Shown here one piece after another: positions 63,795 through 64,000 of a stretch of 64,000 nt of DNA; position 1 is the stretch's first letter, and each line of letters opens with the position of its first letter. The stretch is taken from assembly GCF_013409255.1 (NCBI RefSeq), contig NZ_JACCAS010000001.1:4216001-4280000 (forward strand), given 5' to 3'. The notes under the pieces are model-generated. The model saw nothing but the letters and a program-made list of their open reading frames with translations. It was not told the DNA's origin and made no database searches. The position numbers were made by a program, and so were the translations under genes. This DNA comes from Paraburkholderia bryophila. Its GTDB lineage: Bacteria > Pseudomonadota > Gammaproteobacteria > Burkholderiales > Burkholderiaceae.

Positions 63795-64000
63795 ATGAAT
63801 ACCGAAACCGTTACGAGCACGCCGCACCCCCTCCCGTCCTTCGACGAAGCGATGGCGTTCGTGCGCGAACATGCGGGCGAGGTGCGGTTGTCGTCGGGCG
63901 AGTTGCTGGCGGATCACGCGGCGGGCACGGCGTCGATCATGCGCACGCTCAATGTCGATCCGCCGGCGGTGCTGGCGGCGGCGCTGTTTGCGTTGACGCC
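63795..64000 (+). CDS. relA: RelA/SpoT-family (p)ppGpp synthetase, N-terminal fragment
   Basis: From ATG 63795 the frame stays open to the window edge (about 68 residues). FDEAMAFVREHAGEVRLSSGELLADHAAGTASIM and LNVDPPAVLAAALFALT match the start of the HD-like hydrolase region of beta-proteobacterial RelA, where the pseudo-HD fold begins with a helix and the AALFAL strand. The position directly after ridA supports this. The synthetase, TGS and ACT domains lie outside the window. Confidence 0.8.
   Translation, partial: MNTETVTSTPHPLPSFDEAMAFVREHAGEVRLSSGELLADHAAGTASIMRTLNVDPPAVLAAALFALT

Overview
This is a GC-rich (about 63% by eye) chromosomal window from a beta-proteobacterium, most likely Paraburkholderia or a close Burkholderiaceae relative. 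That placement is inference from protein style and gene neighbourhoods (ridA beside relA, aroC behind an MFS-acyltransferase fusion, scoAB, ETF-QO); no 16S rRNA or tRNA gene is present to test it.

Layout. 1-3.4 kb is a patchwork: the tail of an exported-looking protein, a probable metallo-hydrolase remnant, a small membrane protein, an ABC-F ATPase preceded by a 28-codon upstream ORF with a strong Shine-Dalgarno, and a SnoaL-like protein. 3.8-6.2 kb is a lipoprotein built from two related halves. 6.26-18.65 kb is a myo-inositol locus. The minus strand carries solute-binding protein, permease, ATPase, iolC (kinase fused to DUF2090), iolD, iolE and iolB. The plus strand carries an RpiR regulator, iolG and a second Gfo/Idh/MocA dehydrogenase. 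The two arms diverge from a promoter/operator region at 15.57-15.66 kb. The set covers uptake, oxidation of inositol to inosose, dehydration, ring opening, isomerisation, phosphorylation and aldol cleavage; no methylmalonate-semialdehyde dehydrogenase is seen.

18.66-25.83 kb holds valS, galU and tusA, bracketed by two copies of a large non-coding palindromic repeat (A and B). Copy B is split by an IS256-family element of 1373 bp with an 8-bp target duplication. A second, about 99% identical copy of the same IS, in the same orientation and with its own 8-bp duplication, lies at 34.77-36.14 kb. Between them are uvrD-mtn, a propionyl/acetyl-CoA ligase, an Fsr-like MFS exporter and a chemoreceptor. 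36.2-42.2 kb is a four-gene efflux operon (outer-membrane lipoprotein, FUSC protein, DUF1656, HlyD adaptor) divergent from a LysR regulator.

42.3-64 kb is mostly housekeeping: a tiny membrane protein, SRAP/HMCES protein, metallophosphoesterase, FAD-linked oxidase, DUF2069 protein, WrbA-like quinone reductase, YihY protein, DUF962 protein, alpha/beta hydrolase, metY, a CBS-pair protein, an MFS-PlsC fusion, aroC, a TPR-glycosyltransferase-like protein, ETF-ubiquinone oxidoreductase, an SDR, a thioesterase, a PAS-LuxR regulator, scoAB, a second hydrolase, ridA and the start of relA.

Many neighbours overlap by ATGA, GTGA or TGATG (iolC/iolD, iolE/iolB, iolG/second dehydrogenase, uvrD/mtn, wrbA/DUF2069, metY/hydrolase), implying translational coupling. 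The least ordinary observations are the palindromic repeat pair with its IS-split copy, the upstream ORF before the ABC-F gene, and a shift to G/T-rich codons at the 3' ends of three genes next to repeat or IS sequence. No CRISPR array, prophage or defence island was seen.
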